64,000 bases of DNA from Limnoperna fortunei (lineage: Eukaryota; Mollusca; Bivalvia; Mytilida; Modiolidae): NCBI GenBank assembly GCA_944474755.1, contig OX104115.1:35537080-35601079 (forward strand), written 5' to 3'. A model generated the notes under the pieces. It had not been told where the DNA came from, made no database searches, and saw only the letters and a list, made by a program, of their open reading frames with translations. Shown here in pieces: positions 20,330 to 33,960 of the stretch; position 1 is the stretch's first letter, and each line of letters begins with the position of its first letter. The position numbers were made by a program, and so were the translations under genes.

Positions 20330-22200
20330 AAATGTCTTCGAATGCATATTTTCATACAGTATTGTTTTTGAATGGCAGTAAAGTGAATTATGGAGTTTTC
20401 TTGCTCATTATCATGATAACACATATGGCAAAATGGTCGACAATACAATTAGTTTTGTCTTGTTTACTTTCTTCAAAGAACAGATGGTAATTAACTGAGT
20501 TAGATGAGAAATTTTCTGGTAAAACTTGTCGTTATAGCAGCGATCTTTCCCATATCATAAGATGCTCTTGTAATAAAACATGTCTTTAAGTATAGGCAGA
20601 CTTTGTTAAAAATATTATCTTCAGAAAAGTTCCCGGTAAGTGTCATTGACTGAGAGATCACGAGTACCTAGAAAATATATTGGTTTGGATTATATTCGAC
20701 ATTACAAAACCAATAAGCTATCATAAAGCAAGATGTCATATCAAAAAATTAAACTTGTTCCGTGAATGTTTTAAATGAATATCAATTTATGTAGCAGTTG
20801 ATTTACCAAATTTTCATGTTACGGGGAAAAACTTTCCCAAAAACTATTGGCTTACCTTCTGTAAAATGTTTTTGACGCCTGGTCAGCAAACTGTTGAGCA
20901 ACACATGAAGCGTTATTAAAGTAAATGTTTGCTGAAATGTCCAATTGAAACCTAAACGATACCCACACACACAAACACACAAACACAAGATACATATTGA
21001 AAATTAAATATCTCGGTACAATATTACTTTACTATGAAATTCTACCTGAATTATCGTTACGATAAATTTATTAAAAATAGACTGAAGTCTTCTGACGTTA
21101 TTGCGATACCAGCATAAATGAAATGTTTGTGTCAGTATCAAAGATTCCGGATTTGATGCTCTTCGAAACTATTTCATAACCTTCTTGCTGCCACATTTAC
21201 AGAACTTACTTGTAATACAGCTACATTAATTAACACGTGTAACAAGGCGAGTACAAACACCCAACACTTTAGGAGCTTTTACGTAATCCAGCTTAAGCGT
21301 GGTTATTGTTGCACATCGCTTTTGAATTTTTGTTTGATCATTGTTTGGCTGTCTTGCATAAAACAATGTCATTGTTTTCATTGCTCGTGTGGTAATATAG
21401 AGATTTTTTTAACGATGTAATGACTGATAGATAGGGACAATATGATCGATCTAGAACGGATAAACGAAAAAAGTAACATAATGGATTGATTGATTGATTG
21501 ATTGGTTGATAATTCACCAACTCTTTGCGCTCTCAATAAACGGCACACAGTATTATTTGCGACAAGGTTTTCCATTATTATCACACAAACCCAATAACGG
21601 AAGGGTTTCTAATCTATCCACCAATTAGAGATGATCTTAGAAGAGTTCTGAGATGCGCTCTTTATCATCAACCATTATGTATAGAGCCGTGAAAGATACT
21701 TCAAGGTAACAAATTAACAAATATATAGATTTATCGATTCTCAGCCAATCCAGGCATACAGTTCTTAAATAACAGTAAGTATTAGTATTTTTTCTTAATT
21801 TCTTATCCGGCATCCAGTCAAATGTGTCATCAGCTTGCTTGACCTGCGTTATTCTTGTTTAACACAAGGAATATATTGAAACGTTCATCTTCATGAACAA
21901 TTTGTAACTTTTCTTTCCGAGAAGACAATTTTTTTTCTCTTCTTGACATTAACATCTAAACGCCAAGTTTTAAAATAGTGTTCAAGATTCAAGCATTTTA
22001 TGTAAATTATCGTGTGATTCAGAGAATAATGTCATCGGCATACAATAATACAAACAATTTGACATATATATCTAAATGTTGTAATGCGATATAATCTACC
22101 TTTTCTAAGTTTTCAAGTACTTTTCTAAATCATGTAAAAACGAAGCAAACGACAAGGGGGAAAGGCTTCTGACGCCAGTACTACATGGAAAATAACTGTT
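20330..22200 (-). mobile_element. Decayed LINE (non-LTR retroelement), reverse transcriptase remnant
   Basis: On the - strand at about 22170-22020 the frames encode GVRSLSPLSFASFLHDLEKY and, one frame over, LFVLLYADDIIL with the catalytic YADD (about 22030). Further down come TWRLDVNVKKRKKIVFS (about 21970-21910) and a weak CRPFCHMCYHDNE (about 20440), which may be the terminal zinc-knuckle region. Stops and frameshifts interrupt every domain. Order and spacing fit a jockey/CR1-like RT; the exact clade is not assigned. Confidence 0.6.
21484..21510. repeat. GATT tetranucleotide microsatellite
   Basis: About six GATT units with one GGTT variant. Confidence 0.8.
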
Positions 22201-22445
22201 TCACAACAGTGGCTTGTATAAATAACTAAAATGTTGAAAATTTTCCCAGAAAAATCATTTTTATATTTTTTTCAATAATCCCACCCTCCAAACATGTCTG
22301 AATCCGATTTTAGTAATCTTATATTATTAGGGAATTTTCTCTCTTTATGTGTCATCTGCTAAATATGGAATCAAACGAGAACACAAGGTTTGTATTTGGA
22401 GAGGATACATCTTCTTAAATCGAAAGTTCACAAAAAGTATTGAAT

Positions 22446-22735
22446 TTGTGCACCTGCTATTATGGAATTCAGAACTTAGTAATTTTTCAGAGCATTTGCA
22501 GGAAATGTTACCTATTGTGTGCAAATAAACTCTTCCTACAGTTTTTAACCCAGAGATCTCTGAATTCACAGAAAGATTGCACATGAGCTAAAGTTGTACA
22601 CCTGCAATTATGGAATTTTCCAGACTTGGGAACTTGTTATCACAGTTGCAGAGACGGTTATTATTTTGTTAAACTTCCCTTATAGTTTTCAACCCAGATC
22701 TCTGAAACTTCTCAGAAAGATGTGATGTTGATTTT
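22446..22735. repeat. Tandem pair of an approximately 145-bp repeat
   Basis: TTGTGCACCTGCTATTATGG and TTGTACACCTGCAATTATGG start the two copies; ACCCAGAGATCTCTGAA and ACCCAGATCTCTGAAAC end them. Similar sequence in opposite orientation is at 33700-33960 (GCACAACTTTACATGTGCAA). Confidence 0.6.
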
Positions 22736-24821
22736 GATGCGCGCGTTCGTGATTCGAATGAATGCACACTAATTATAATCAAGACAATATCATTGAAAGT
22801 TGTTGTTATTTATTTATTAAATTCAAGTTTATATTTAATTATTAACTTCGGTGTCTTCCACCTACTCCCTCTTTTTAAAAATCACTATTCCTTTTTCCCT
22901 TTTTAAAAATAAAAATATTTTTCAATGTGGAATATCCTTTTTTAAACCCAACTTATGCATTTGATATTAGATCAATTCTGTCCGCATTGCTATTTAATCT
23001 TCTATTCGGTATGGATGTAAATAATGTCTGGCTCTGCACCCGCGGTCTCATATACACAAAAACATGAAACTGTTTTGAGAGTTAGAACATTAACATATAT
23101 GACAAAAACATATCATTTACACTAAAAGATTTGACTCTTTGTCGATCAGTTGAATCATTGCGCAAATATGTTCAAAGCACTTACCATACCTTACTGACCT
23201 ACCACGATTGTTGGCTTACGTTATTTATTTAATTAAAACTTGTCAAGAAAAGCTCTTATTTGATAATTTGTTCAAAATATTATCAAGCCTAACCCATATA
23301 TAATAAAGTAAAAACGTTTTAGCAATAACTTGAAAAATATACTTTATGCAATTGCAGTAAAATGCAAAATAATAGTAAAATATTTACAAAATAATAAATT
23401 ATATGTTGAAAAAATATTTAAAAATACTTACCATACTTCTGCAATACATCAAGAAGTACTATGATAACAAGTTGTACGCCGGAAAAAGAATAATAATGTG
23501 ATTTTCCCGTGACATGTAGATACATGTAAGAACCATTCAAACAAATTCAGATTTTAAACTAATAGTTTCAGTAGATAACTTATCATAGATGTAACGTAGA
23601 ATTATTAATGAAATTATTAATTACATTACTAGAGCAATGAGGTATATCATTATCTGGCCATAATACTTTTTTTCCTTTGATTGGCTTAAAATGCCTTAAA
23701 AGGTAATGATTCAGCTGTCAAGTCAAGTGACTGTGCTGAAAAGTTATGTCACCCTGGAGCATCCTTAAAATAGATTCCAGAACCCTGCCATTTTAATATA
23801 AACAAAATAAATATTTATAATGCTGTTGTCTGAATTAACTTTGACTTGTATCAGTGGCCGTTCAAGTAAGGATATTCATATCGGCTTGCTTTTTTATATT
23901 GATATATTTCTTATAAGAATACCGATACTTTTTAAAAGCATCGTGATACTTATTAAAAGTATCGCACTACTTGTTGAAAACATCGACTTACTTTTAAAAC
24001 GTAGCGCATTATTACAAACAAATAATGACATTCCTCCCCTACCAGCGCCATATTACATATATTATACATTCGTTCATTTATTAATTTATTCTTCACCTTC
24101 CATGTTCTACTAATAATATTCTTAAATTTGAACTCTTAAATCTGCATAGCATGATTCTGTTAGCTTTGATTAAATATTTTTCCCTCTTAAGGTTTTGCTA
24201 AAAGATGAATAAAATACCCTTCTAGAAGAGTTTTCGATATCTGCAAAAAGTTTTTGATAGTGGTTATCAATAAACATTTGTTTAATTTGATTGCTAAATC
24301 CTATCAGATTGGATGTTGACACAATATTAAATAAAAATTACGTGTCATCACCTTTTTCCTGATAAATTTTAGCCATTGAAGATTATATAATTCTAATATG
24401 ATTTGCATATTTAGAAATAGGTTTATTTGATTGGTCGAGATTACTTCCGGTAGAGGTTTCTAACGAAATTTATTTTTTGAAAAATGAAGTTGACTCAATT
24501 TATTTTTGGATAAATGACGTTGACCGAACTATTTTTAGCGTAAACAGTGTTAACAAAGATGGCGGCATTCAATATCGACAGCGATTACACATTATTTGTA
24601 TGATAAATTGACTTTTACTATTCTTGTGTTCGATAAAGAAAATAAAGCTATAGATTTTAGTCGCATTTATTAAAATCAAAAGATTGTTTATGAATAACAT
24701 TTGGTACGTAAACATCAACAACACATTCGTACGTTAGGTCGACGATTCCTGCTACCAAAATACACAAGAAAAATGGAATTGAGAATACCTTAATAGGAAA
24801 ATTAATTTCGTAATGCAATTG
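22736..24821. other. AT-rich region, nothing firm
   Basis: The 97-residue frame at 23820-24113 consists of degenerate ATAC(T)TATTAAAAG-like repeats and is not called. A weak 40-bp repetition (ATGAAGTTGACT; ATGACGTTGACC) lies at 24470-24550. Confidence 0.4.
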
Positions 24822-25001
24822 GAAAGAATTATAAGGATTTAACACCGTTTTCAATGATCTATAGGTATATCAACAAGAACAACTCACTCACAAACATATC
24901 ATAAAAGTTCTTCGGACTTTTATTTGTTTGTGAGTCAGTTGGTCTTGTCGAAATACCGATAAATCCATTGAAAACGGTGCTCAATCCTATAATCTTCCTT
25001 A
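24822..25001. mobile_element. Foldback (MITE-like) element family F2, copy 1
   Basis: Imperfect palindrome with arms of about 85-90 bp. AACACCGTTTTCAATG at the left pairs with CATTGAAAACGGTGC at the right, and CTCACTCACAAAC pairs with GTTTGTGAGTCAG. The centre is AAAAGTTCTTCGGACTTTTA. No coding capacity. Confidence 0.7.
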
Positions 25002-27681
25002 ATTATGTAGTCAATATTAATCGTTATGTAGTCAGTATTAATCGACAATTTTGTAGTCGTGCCAAGTAGCACAACAGTCTTGTTTTTATAATAATTTGTA
25101 ATGGAAACCTACTAGTGTCATTACAAAGCATATAGTTTGGAGTCCTTACTTTAGAGAACATTCTACATTTTGCTATTATTGTTATTGTCAATGAATAAAC
25201 TTTTTTTTTCCTTCTCACGCCGCCTCACATGTTCACTTTAATTTGCTTTGTCAGAATAGACCCGATTTCTGTTTTCTGTTTTTAAATATGTGCCTTTCCG
25301 ACAATATTGGATTTATGTTCATAACCTCAAACTATGAAATAAACTTATATAAATCTGCTGAAAGTAGACATGAAATGATGACATGAATGACAGCTCTTAA
25401 TTATGTATTCCTTTAAAATTGTACACCAATTTTTTTTTTAAATACACCAGTGAACGTTTATTTAAATCTTGTAGATCATTGTTCCTTTAAACAAGATACA
25501 ACTTATAAAGTTCAATTTTAGAACCTACCAGTACTGTACTAAAATATCATTTTAATTAATGAGACGCACTCTGTAGAACATTATTTGACAATATCGAAAT
25601 ACAATTTTGGTAAAAAGTCATGTCAAAATAACTGGTTATTGGGCATTAAACTGTTTTGCACTTCACAGCCTTACATATTTTTTTACTGTGGTGTTATTAA
25701 TTAAAAACATAAAATACATTAATTATTTATCAAGTGTAATAAAATATGCAAATTAGTCTATATTAACCTTGGTTAACTATTTGCCAATAGCATTTTATTT
25801 TTTCATTCTTTGTTTGTCTCGCAAGTTTAAGGTCATTTGTTGATAGAGTTGATTCAGTGTTCATCTAAAATAAAAAACATGTCTAAAATTTAAATTTGTT
25901 TTATTAATTTCGATAGTTTTTATCAAGCTATTTTTATTTCTTGCTTAAATTAAGAAACAGTTTACATAATCAATTTTTTATATCAGAACAACCAGTGGCT
26001 AAAATAAGTTTCTTTCCCCAATGTAAGGATGCACTAGGCAGCATGGAAAGGTAAGGCCGTGTGAACTGTCCTAGTATCCAATAAAATTCGTTTGAAAAGT
26101 GTTTGTTATTAATTCAAAACACACTTATTTTTGTTTTATGAAAAGATATGACTGGTATCAAGATAAGGTATTAGTGAGAAAGTAATATGGCAAAACAATC
26201 TCGTCATATACAGTAAATTAAATATAATACAAATTTGTCTTCAAAAGTAATTTAAAGTAATTGTTGCAATAACTACTTGCTTTTACTATGAGTGTCATCA
26301 GTAAGTATAGGTTTATATATTTTCATAAGATGTTAAATTTTTTCAACATCAAAATTAATCAATGAATGATTGACTTTTCATTGTCAGATTAAATGTACCC
26401 ATTGAATAAACTCCACAGCGAACAATAGTTATCGTATGCATACAATGAAACAGTACATCTTAAAAAAAATTAAATACCCTGACCAAAGCCAACTTATATT
26501 CAGGAAAGGTTTGATGTGGTCCGCATTATAAGAATTGTGTGTTATTACCTGCAATTGTGAAACATGCCACTAATAAACCAAGACATGTTTACAATTTGTT
26601 AAAAACCTGAGACAAAAGTATTTAATAAACAAAATGATACATTTAAATACATTACTCACTCATTGATAAGATGAAAGATTCATGCATTATTCAGAGTGGA
26701 TCCAATGTAATGCCATACACCTTCTTAAAAGTAACACACTGTTTTTCCATGTCTAGAAACGTGATTAGCATGAGTGGCTAAGTTTGGAAAAATAACATGC
26801 CTTAGGCTAATTATATATTAATTTCATATTTTCTATGCATCTTTTGCTTGAAGTGCTGCTATAATTTATTCAACAGAAGAAGTGGTATTACAATAGGAGA
26901 TATACCATAAAAACAATGAAGTCCAAAAAACATCACTTTAACAAATCCTTAGCAGAAATATACACTTAACCATCTAGAATATATCAAATATTCTAATTAA
27001 ATCTTTCCAATTATAATTTCAAGTTGAACATTTCAGACCAATCAACATTATATGTTATGGATATGGATATGATAATTTTTATATAAATTTCCACACCTGC
27101 AAATGCAAGTTTTTTTTTTAAATGCTTATCTTGACTTTTACACACTATTCACATTACAAAACATATGATAACTGGTTGGAAAATATTTAACAATATTAAT
27201 AATCCTGAAGTTGAAAGCATTTCTATAAAGGAAGAAATTTGCAAATATTATCATCCTTTATAATTAGGCCTGCATTGGTACAAAAAGAAAATATAAGGCA
27301 TTCAGAACAAAGTATCTGCCTTTTTAATATTTGAGAATACAGGTATAATATGGTATAATTAGATTTAATTTCTTTCATGATTTTTTCCTGAATTCCATAA
27401 AATTTAAGATATTAACCCGTACTTATTTTTAGAAAATTTCAATTTATAGAATTTTAAGACTCAATAGTACTTTTAAATTGTCCTCAATATTCAATCTTTT
27501 AGAAAATTTAAAATGTTAGTGCAAGAAAACTCCAAAATAAGCTCAGAGATTACTAGGTTTTAATTTTAATAATGAATACAAAAAATGATTATATGATATA
27601 TATTTTTGATGTAAATACATAGGCGAATTATCTTCCATCAGTTGTGAAAATCTTTTTAATGTTTTGATTTAATTATTTCCA
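25002..27681. other. AT-rich region, nothing recognised
   Basis: No open frame with coding composition, no repeat pair within the window and no RNA gene seen on either strand. Confidence 0.5.
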
Positions 27682-27841
27682 TCATTTAATACAGGAAGCT
27701 CTGCTATGAATTCCCATCTTGATCCTTTGACGTAAAAAAAGATGAGTCATCGAATGTTTTGATGAATATCCCGCTGAATCAGAAAGTGGAAGCTCTGTAA
27801 TCACTTTACCGTTAGGTCCAAGTACTTTGAATAATTCAGGT
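27682..27841 (-). CDS. Candidate terminal exon T3 (unassigned)
   Basis: The acceptor CATATTTGTTTCAG is strong. It reads PELFKVLGPNGKVITELPLS and then SMTHLFLRQRIKMGIHSRAS to a TGA. A homopolymer of seven T in the middle makes the second half frame-uncertain; another frame gives FYVKGSRWEFIAELPVLNDG before a stop. No family recognised. It may be the last exon of a gene whose other exons I could not identify. Confidence 0.35.
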
Positions 27842-30800
27842 CTGAAACAAATATGAAAAACTGACTGTAAAATATTTACAAAAAGAATGTATGATTTGGA
27901 TTGTATCCACAATCAAGTATGTAAATGATGTCACTGATTTTACTATCATCAATCATTTTATGTTGCAATTAGTTCATTATTGTATTGCTAAAATATAACC
28001 GTGTACTGCAGTAAACATAAATAAAATATCTATGGCAAACATAAATTTATATTTGTAATTAATATATTATTTACATCAGAACTAATATTTAAGTAAATAT
28101 ACTTTATAAGCATTCGACCTGTATGGAATTTAGTATTCCTAAAAACGTAAGATATATCTTGTAAATGCAATGTAAGACACAAAACAGAAGCATTATCTTC
28201 AAAACAATAAAAATATGCATTACAGTACAATTTCTAATAAGTCTCATTTATTTTTCCTAAGATGCAACGTTTTTATAAAGGCAGTGGTTACATACATTTT
28301 TCAGAAATTAATAATCTGCTTGCACAGCAGAACTTCTGTTGAAAAACAGGCATATGAGACCTGCTTAAAGAGAGGAAAAAACAATAAAATATGACTTTGA
28401 AAGGAAAATAGGTCCTAATCTAACATGAATTGATCATCAAGCATTCTTTATTTAGCATTGTCATAAACTAGATATCATTGAGATTGTATACATCTCTGTG
28501 GGCTCCGCTTACTTTGCAGTAACAGTTCAAGATCTAAGTTCATCAATCATGGTATACGTCATATTGCCACAAAATTGTCTACCCACATACCAAAAGCCTA
28601 CCTCAAAAGATAAAAAAGTTAATGCCAGGACACAATTAGTTTTGAACGGACATAGAGACGCATGCAAGGACAGACTGATCACTATAAGGCGTCCGCCGCT
28701 TATTGGCAGGGGCCTAAAAAATTTTCGGCATTTTTTGTTTAAACAATGTATTAGTTGAATATAGAAAACATTTTAGCATCAATTTTGTAATAGGAATCCA
28801 AATTATATAATAAACAGTATTTTCAAACAAGACAGGTCTGTGTTAAAGGCTAGATATTACAAAATGTGTTTTCGATTTTAATTTTATTTCATTAACCCTG
28901 CAATGAACCTCAGGTTATAATAAGAAATAGAACACATATAAAATAATAATATATTAATATATATATAATATAATATAATATATATTAAATAATATTTAAT
29001 TCTACTCTAACTCTGTTATACAATAAAATAAATGTAATAAATCCACGCATAAGTCTAAGGAGGCACATCCAAAGAAAATTTAAAATGTAGTCAGGCATAT
29101 TTTGTTATTTTTAATTTTAATTTTGTGAAGTTTTATACATGTATGTATATGTAATGTCATAAACTCGGAGATATTGAGTTAATCAGAGAAATCGGGCTTC
29201 TCTTTGTACGTTTAGAATTTGTCTTATGCTATATATACATTTTGATCATCATGCAAAATGTGGTCAATAATTTCATGCATAAAGCCTCGGCCTTGACGAT
29301 ATAAGTATTTGACGTTTGTTGATAAAAACAAGAAAATGTGTCTCTGCGACACTGATGTCTCACTTGGCACACATTGGTAAACGCAACTCTTTTGCTTTTC
29401 ACTGAAGTGGAAAATATTTGGCACAGTCCTACTGAATTTTGCCAGTAAATAAAGATATCATGATGTTATTAGTGTGTACCAAGTTTCATGAAGATGTGAG
29501 GTCATCTTCATAAAAGGAGCTTCAATGCAAAGGCAAAATTGAGGTGGGACAGACAAACGAACCAAAAGACCAAAAATCTATATGTACTCCAAATTTCTTT
29601 TGTGGGACATTATTAAAATGTTTTACTTGATTGTAGGACATTTCACCCTATTCGATAGTATAAACCATTAAAGATACTTAAATAGCGTTCTTGCTATATG
29701 CATGTATTACACATATTTGCCTACTGTACACTGAAATTATCATAAGTTGCATAAACTTCAAAACTGTAAATCAGCACAGTAACGAGGCAAAGATTCATGC
29801 AATTGGTATAAAAAAGTAAAAACAATAATGTTTTTGAATACTCATCATACTTTGTTTTAATCTTAACTGACAACAAACTTTCGTAGAAAGAAGCGATTGA
29901 ATAAAATTTCGAAATGCTTAAAATGAAATTGTTGGAAACAAAACTCCAGGAATGGAAAGTCATGTGGTAAAGGTTTTTGCAACAAATATAAAAACCAAGT
30001 TTCAAAAAACATCTCAAATTTGAGGATTTCCTCAACTCCAATATTTACCTATTAGATTGTGAGAGAATTTGATTTCAGGTAGATTTCAATTAAGAATTTC
30101 TATGAAGCTAGGGCCCAACGTCTTTGTATTCGTCCATTCATAAGAAAAATTAAGCAAAAGTGATTTTGGTCTAAATAAATCTAATGCCACAAAGAAAATA
30201 TATCATTAATAGATCTAAAAAAAAAATCTATTATCTTTCTAATCGAAAAAAATTATGTCAAGACTTTAACCTGCATATCGCATCAAGAAATCAGTAACAT
30301 ACTATAGCTGTCACATTTTGCTACTGAGATGATACAGATAAATTTATGTAAAAGTTACAGTTTAACATTAATTTTGTTTCACCATTTCCAACGGCAATAA
30401 AATTAAAATGTGACATTGGCGACAACTTAAAATGACAAAGTAACCTGAACTGTTTTTGATCGATTCCAACTTTATTTTTACGTTTTGAAGATGCTAGATA
30501 ATTGATAATGGTCTATATATACAAATCCTCTTTTGTGAGACAGAGTTTATTTATAGTTTTATTACTTTAACCCATCTCAACAGTCATAATATAAAGATTA
30601 AAATGAATGGGGAAATACTGGGAAGGGATAAAGTTGGTTAACGCAGTAAGTCATTATAAGGAATGGGTAGCTAAGACAAGTTGAAATGTAAGTTGAGTTT
30701 CATGTGAAATTCGTGTTAATGAATTTTTGAAGTGTACTAGTACATGTAATTTAAACGAAAAATAAAAGCTGCAACAAATTAAGGGCTGAATGTATTAAAA

Positions 30801-31314
30801 TTCAACCAATTGGATCAACTCGGTTATTTCTACCTATGACCATAAAGTAATTTCGTTCGGATATAAGCCTGTTTACACAGTAATATAATTTAGTGCGACG
30901 AAATAGATTACCCTGTAACTATACAACTATAAACAGAACTAAAAATATCAGATGGATTATTGTACTGTTTTGAAACTAACATTAGCTTATATTGCCAAAA
31001 ATTACTTGCCCATAAACATTTTGATCGATAAGTATTTGTTTACAATCTGACGTCATCAGTAATAACGATTTATCTGTCACTGATGAACCATTTAAATGAA
31101 TTAACCGAAACATCACAAACGAAGTCATGACGTAATTGATAATGACCGAAAATATTTCAAAATGGAGATCACTTATCTCTAAGGTCACCTTCAAAATTGA
31201 TGGAAAAGGGCTGAGTAATGTTCTGATTGAAAATTCAACCCGTTCAACTCTTGTAAAAATGTCTATGTAACATTCCAAACAAACATGTCAAGAACAAAAG
31301 TGGCCATAACAAAA
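27842..31314. other. AT-rich region with repeat scraps
   Basis: Contains an (AT)n-rich stretch at 28940-29000 and the fragment at 29430-29610. The frame at 28498-28758 and the - strand frames at 29721-30041 and 30982-31278 show no recognisable domain and are not called. Confidence 0.4.
29430..29610. repeat. Dispersed repeat fragment
   Basis: CCAAGTTTCATGAAGATGTG and GGGACAGACAAACGAACCAA are of the same general kind as the block at 47070-47822 but do not align closely with it. Confidence 0.35.
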
Positions 31315-31802
31315 TGTCTCGCCTGCAATCCACATTAGTAACTAAATAAATTACGTCATAAGCATTACGTAAATAACATTAAATTGTTATCATTTAAAAT
31401 ATACAATACATGGTTACAGACAAACGGACCTAATCCAAAACTTTAATGTAGTCACTGAACCATACAATTGAGGTAATGATCAAACGACACCTACAAGACA
31501 CTCATGTACTAATCATCAGCAACCTATGTAACAAATATTGTCATCCTACCATGCATGGTTAAAGAAGAACTGCCATAATCCAAAAACTTTAACGTAGTCG
31601 CTGAACTGTGAAATTGAGGTCAAGATCAGATGACAAGTGACTGACTGGCAAGTACTCATCATAAGCTACCATTAGACCAAATTTGATGGACCTGCGGCTT
31701 ACGCTTACAGATGTAAAGCAAAATATCCAAGTGTCGGCGCCGCCGCCGCCAGATTCCCATATATGTATCTCGCCTCCAGCGACTACCGTCGCAGGCGAGA
31801 CA
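31315..31802. mobile_element. Non-autonomous element with 12-bp terminal inverted repeats
   Basis: TGTCTCGCCTGC at 31315-31326 is matched by its exact reverse complement at 31791-31802. AAAA flanks both ends and could be a target duplication or chance. Inside is a diverged direct repeat of about 125 bp (AACTTTAATGTAGTCACTGA; AACTTTAACGTAGTCGCTGA) and a CGCCGCCGCC tract. It has no coding capacity. Confidence 0.6.
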
Positions 31803-31942
31803 AAAACTATTCATTATATGGATATAACAAGCTACAAATAGCAATATTTGCCAAAAATGCAATTTCTAAAACATAATAGAAAATGTCAGTACTAGTTTGG
31901 GATGTCGTTTCCCGAACAAAATACTTAAAAAAATTCACAGAG

Positions 31943-32202
31943 CAAAGTTGGTTAAGGTAGTTATTCATCTGCTATTAATCACGTGGTCTGTCAACACTGA
32001 TATTGCGGGCTCGAATCTCACTGTGGTCAGGGTGCACCTGACTCCCGTCTTAATGGATTACCAGTTTTCCCTATCGCAGGTCTGGGGTTTTCTCCGGGTA
32101 TTCTGGCTTCGTCCCCCATTGAAAATTGGACGCCACGATATAACTAAAACAATTGCTGAATAAGGCCTTAAACCCCATTCAAACATACAAACAAACAGAG
32201 CA
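31943..32202 (+). mobile_element. tRNA-derived SINE, copy 4
   Basis: GTTGGTTAAGGTAGTTATTC, GTGGTCTGTCAACACTGA and GGGCTCGAATCTCAC are the tRNA-like head; the tail ends in CATACAAACAAACA. The 88-residue open frame in it is spurious. Confidence 0.75.
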
Positions 32203-32295
32203 AAGGTGAAGAAAAACTTTTACCTTAAATTTTACATTTTCCTATTGTACTGGTTAATAGGTATAAAATATGTGTATGCCATATTGTCAATCACA

Positions 32296-32400
32296 TAAGC
32301 GAAGGGCGACATCCCTGAGATGAGATGACGAGAAAATGCATCGAATTTGAAAAAATGTATATAATTTGTTTATCGCTGTTTTGTAACATTGTGACTAGAG
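32296..32400. repeat. Dispersed repeat R2, copy 1
   Basis: GAAGGGCGACATCCCTGAGA..GAGAAAATGCAT..GCTGTTTTGTAACATTGTGA aligns with copy 2. Confidence 0.6.
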
Positions 32401-33046
32401 TACTGTTTCTCTAATTAAAAAAGGTAGTAAATTTGTGAAATCAAATACAAAATTCTCCCAAACCAAAGTTTAGGTCATGACTAATTAAGATGAAGTATTT
32501 TCATCTTTTTGGCCAAGGAATTTGAATACACAGATCAAAGTTATATACTTTATTTGCAAAAAGAACTGGCAATAAATATTTAATACAGATCATGGTTTTT
32601 TTGCTATACATTTTAGAGTTATGATAGGACCATTTTCTCTCGCGTGTGAAATGTGCTTTAAAAGTGTTTTGTTTATCACGTTAGTATTTTAAACTGACAG
32701 ATGAGAACCACATATTCGTTAGTGACGAGACAATTTTTCTCCATACTAATCAAGCGGTTTCAATATAAATATAATGTGAAAAGAAGAGATGTAGTATTAC
32801 TTTCCATGCAGAAATGGGGAATGCAGCATTCTTACTCTTTAATACTTTGTACAAAAAAATATCACACAAATATGATAAATTCAATAATGTTTAATTCTAA
32901 TAAAATGTAGATGATTTTGTTTTAAATGATAAAAGAGAGGAAGACAATGTTTTTATTTTGTAAGACCATGTTATATTATCATACAAATCTCCGGTTGGTC
33001 GTTATATTGCTAAACAGATGTTTTTTAAAAATAGTTTATAGTCTTT

Positions 33047-33135
33047 CTAACATTTCATAATTTCCAGGTGTTTGAACTTGTGGTTCTCGTTTTTAGAGAT
33101 TGGTAGATCTTTATATGGTGGATGTTGTTCATCAT
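33047..33135 (-). CDS. Candidate terminal exon T2 (unassigned)
   Basis: The acceptor ATTCTATTTTTCAG is strong. It reads DEQHPPYKDLPISKNENHKF, then KHLEIMKC and a TAG. Starts in phase 1. It has protein-like composition, but at 29 residues it may be chance. Confidence 0.3.
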
Positions 33136-33699
33136 CTGAAAAATAGAATAATGATATTCTAAAACAGGTTGTTGACTTTTCTGAAGTAAGTTGACATTAA
33201 ACACACATTTCTGAATTTACACCTATTATAACACAGATCTGTTCATGTAGGAAACAAACAATACTGAGGCTATACAAAATTAGATTTATGTTTCTCAGGC
33301 ATGCAAGTATCCGTTTTTGCCCCATAAACTAATTCGGTCCAATCAGCTTTTTATTTCCCACCACTGCATTTGGAAAGATCGGATAACGTTGCTTACTCCT
33401 ATGATAACTTTTAAAAGAATATTGTGAATGCGAGTGTTTGATAGTAAAGGAATCGTTCATGAAAGAATGAAAGCTAGCCAAGAAAAATAAACCCCAAAAA
33501 AATAATAAAGTCTAAAATGGTGGTGTTGCAAAGCAAGTGCCTTATTAAATCTGGACGCATTAACAATATGTTCGAAGAAGGTTTTGGGTCTGTGACAAAA
33601 CATGGGAGAGTTGATTGCACAAAAACAGTACAATTATCTAATAAATTAGCTGAAAGATGTTCCCATTGCCATGTCTAAAAAATCAGAATACACTCCTTG

Positions 33700-33960
33700 A
33701 ATAAGATCAGGTGCACAACTTTACATGTGCAATCTTTCGATAAAATTTCAGAGATCTGGTTTGATAGCTGTAGGAGGAGTTGATAGCACCCACTTCTGTA
33801 AAATTTGCTGAAAAATTAAGAAGTTCCTAAGATTGTAAAAATGGGAATTCTATTATAGCAGGAGCACAGCTTCTATATATGTGCAAACGTTCTGCGAAGT
33901 TTGAGCTGTAGGAGTTGACGTTGGGTTTAAAGTTGTAGGAGTTGATTTTTCCAAGTCTGA
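33700..33960. repeat. Inverted-orientation relatives of the 145-bp repeat
   Basis: GGTGCACAACTTTACATGTG, TTTCAGAGATCTGG and two TGTAGGAG(GAG)TTGA motifs recur, giving two diverged tandem copies. Confidence 0.45.

Noticed and set aside
23820..24113. 97-codon + strand frame with hydrophobic runs
   Set aside because: It is made of degenerate short repeats in AT-rich sequence.
31943..32202. True tRNA gene
   Set aside because: A and B boxes are present but no cloverleaf can be drawn and the unit continues into a SINE body; the same holds for the other copies.
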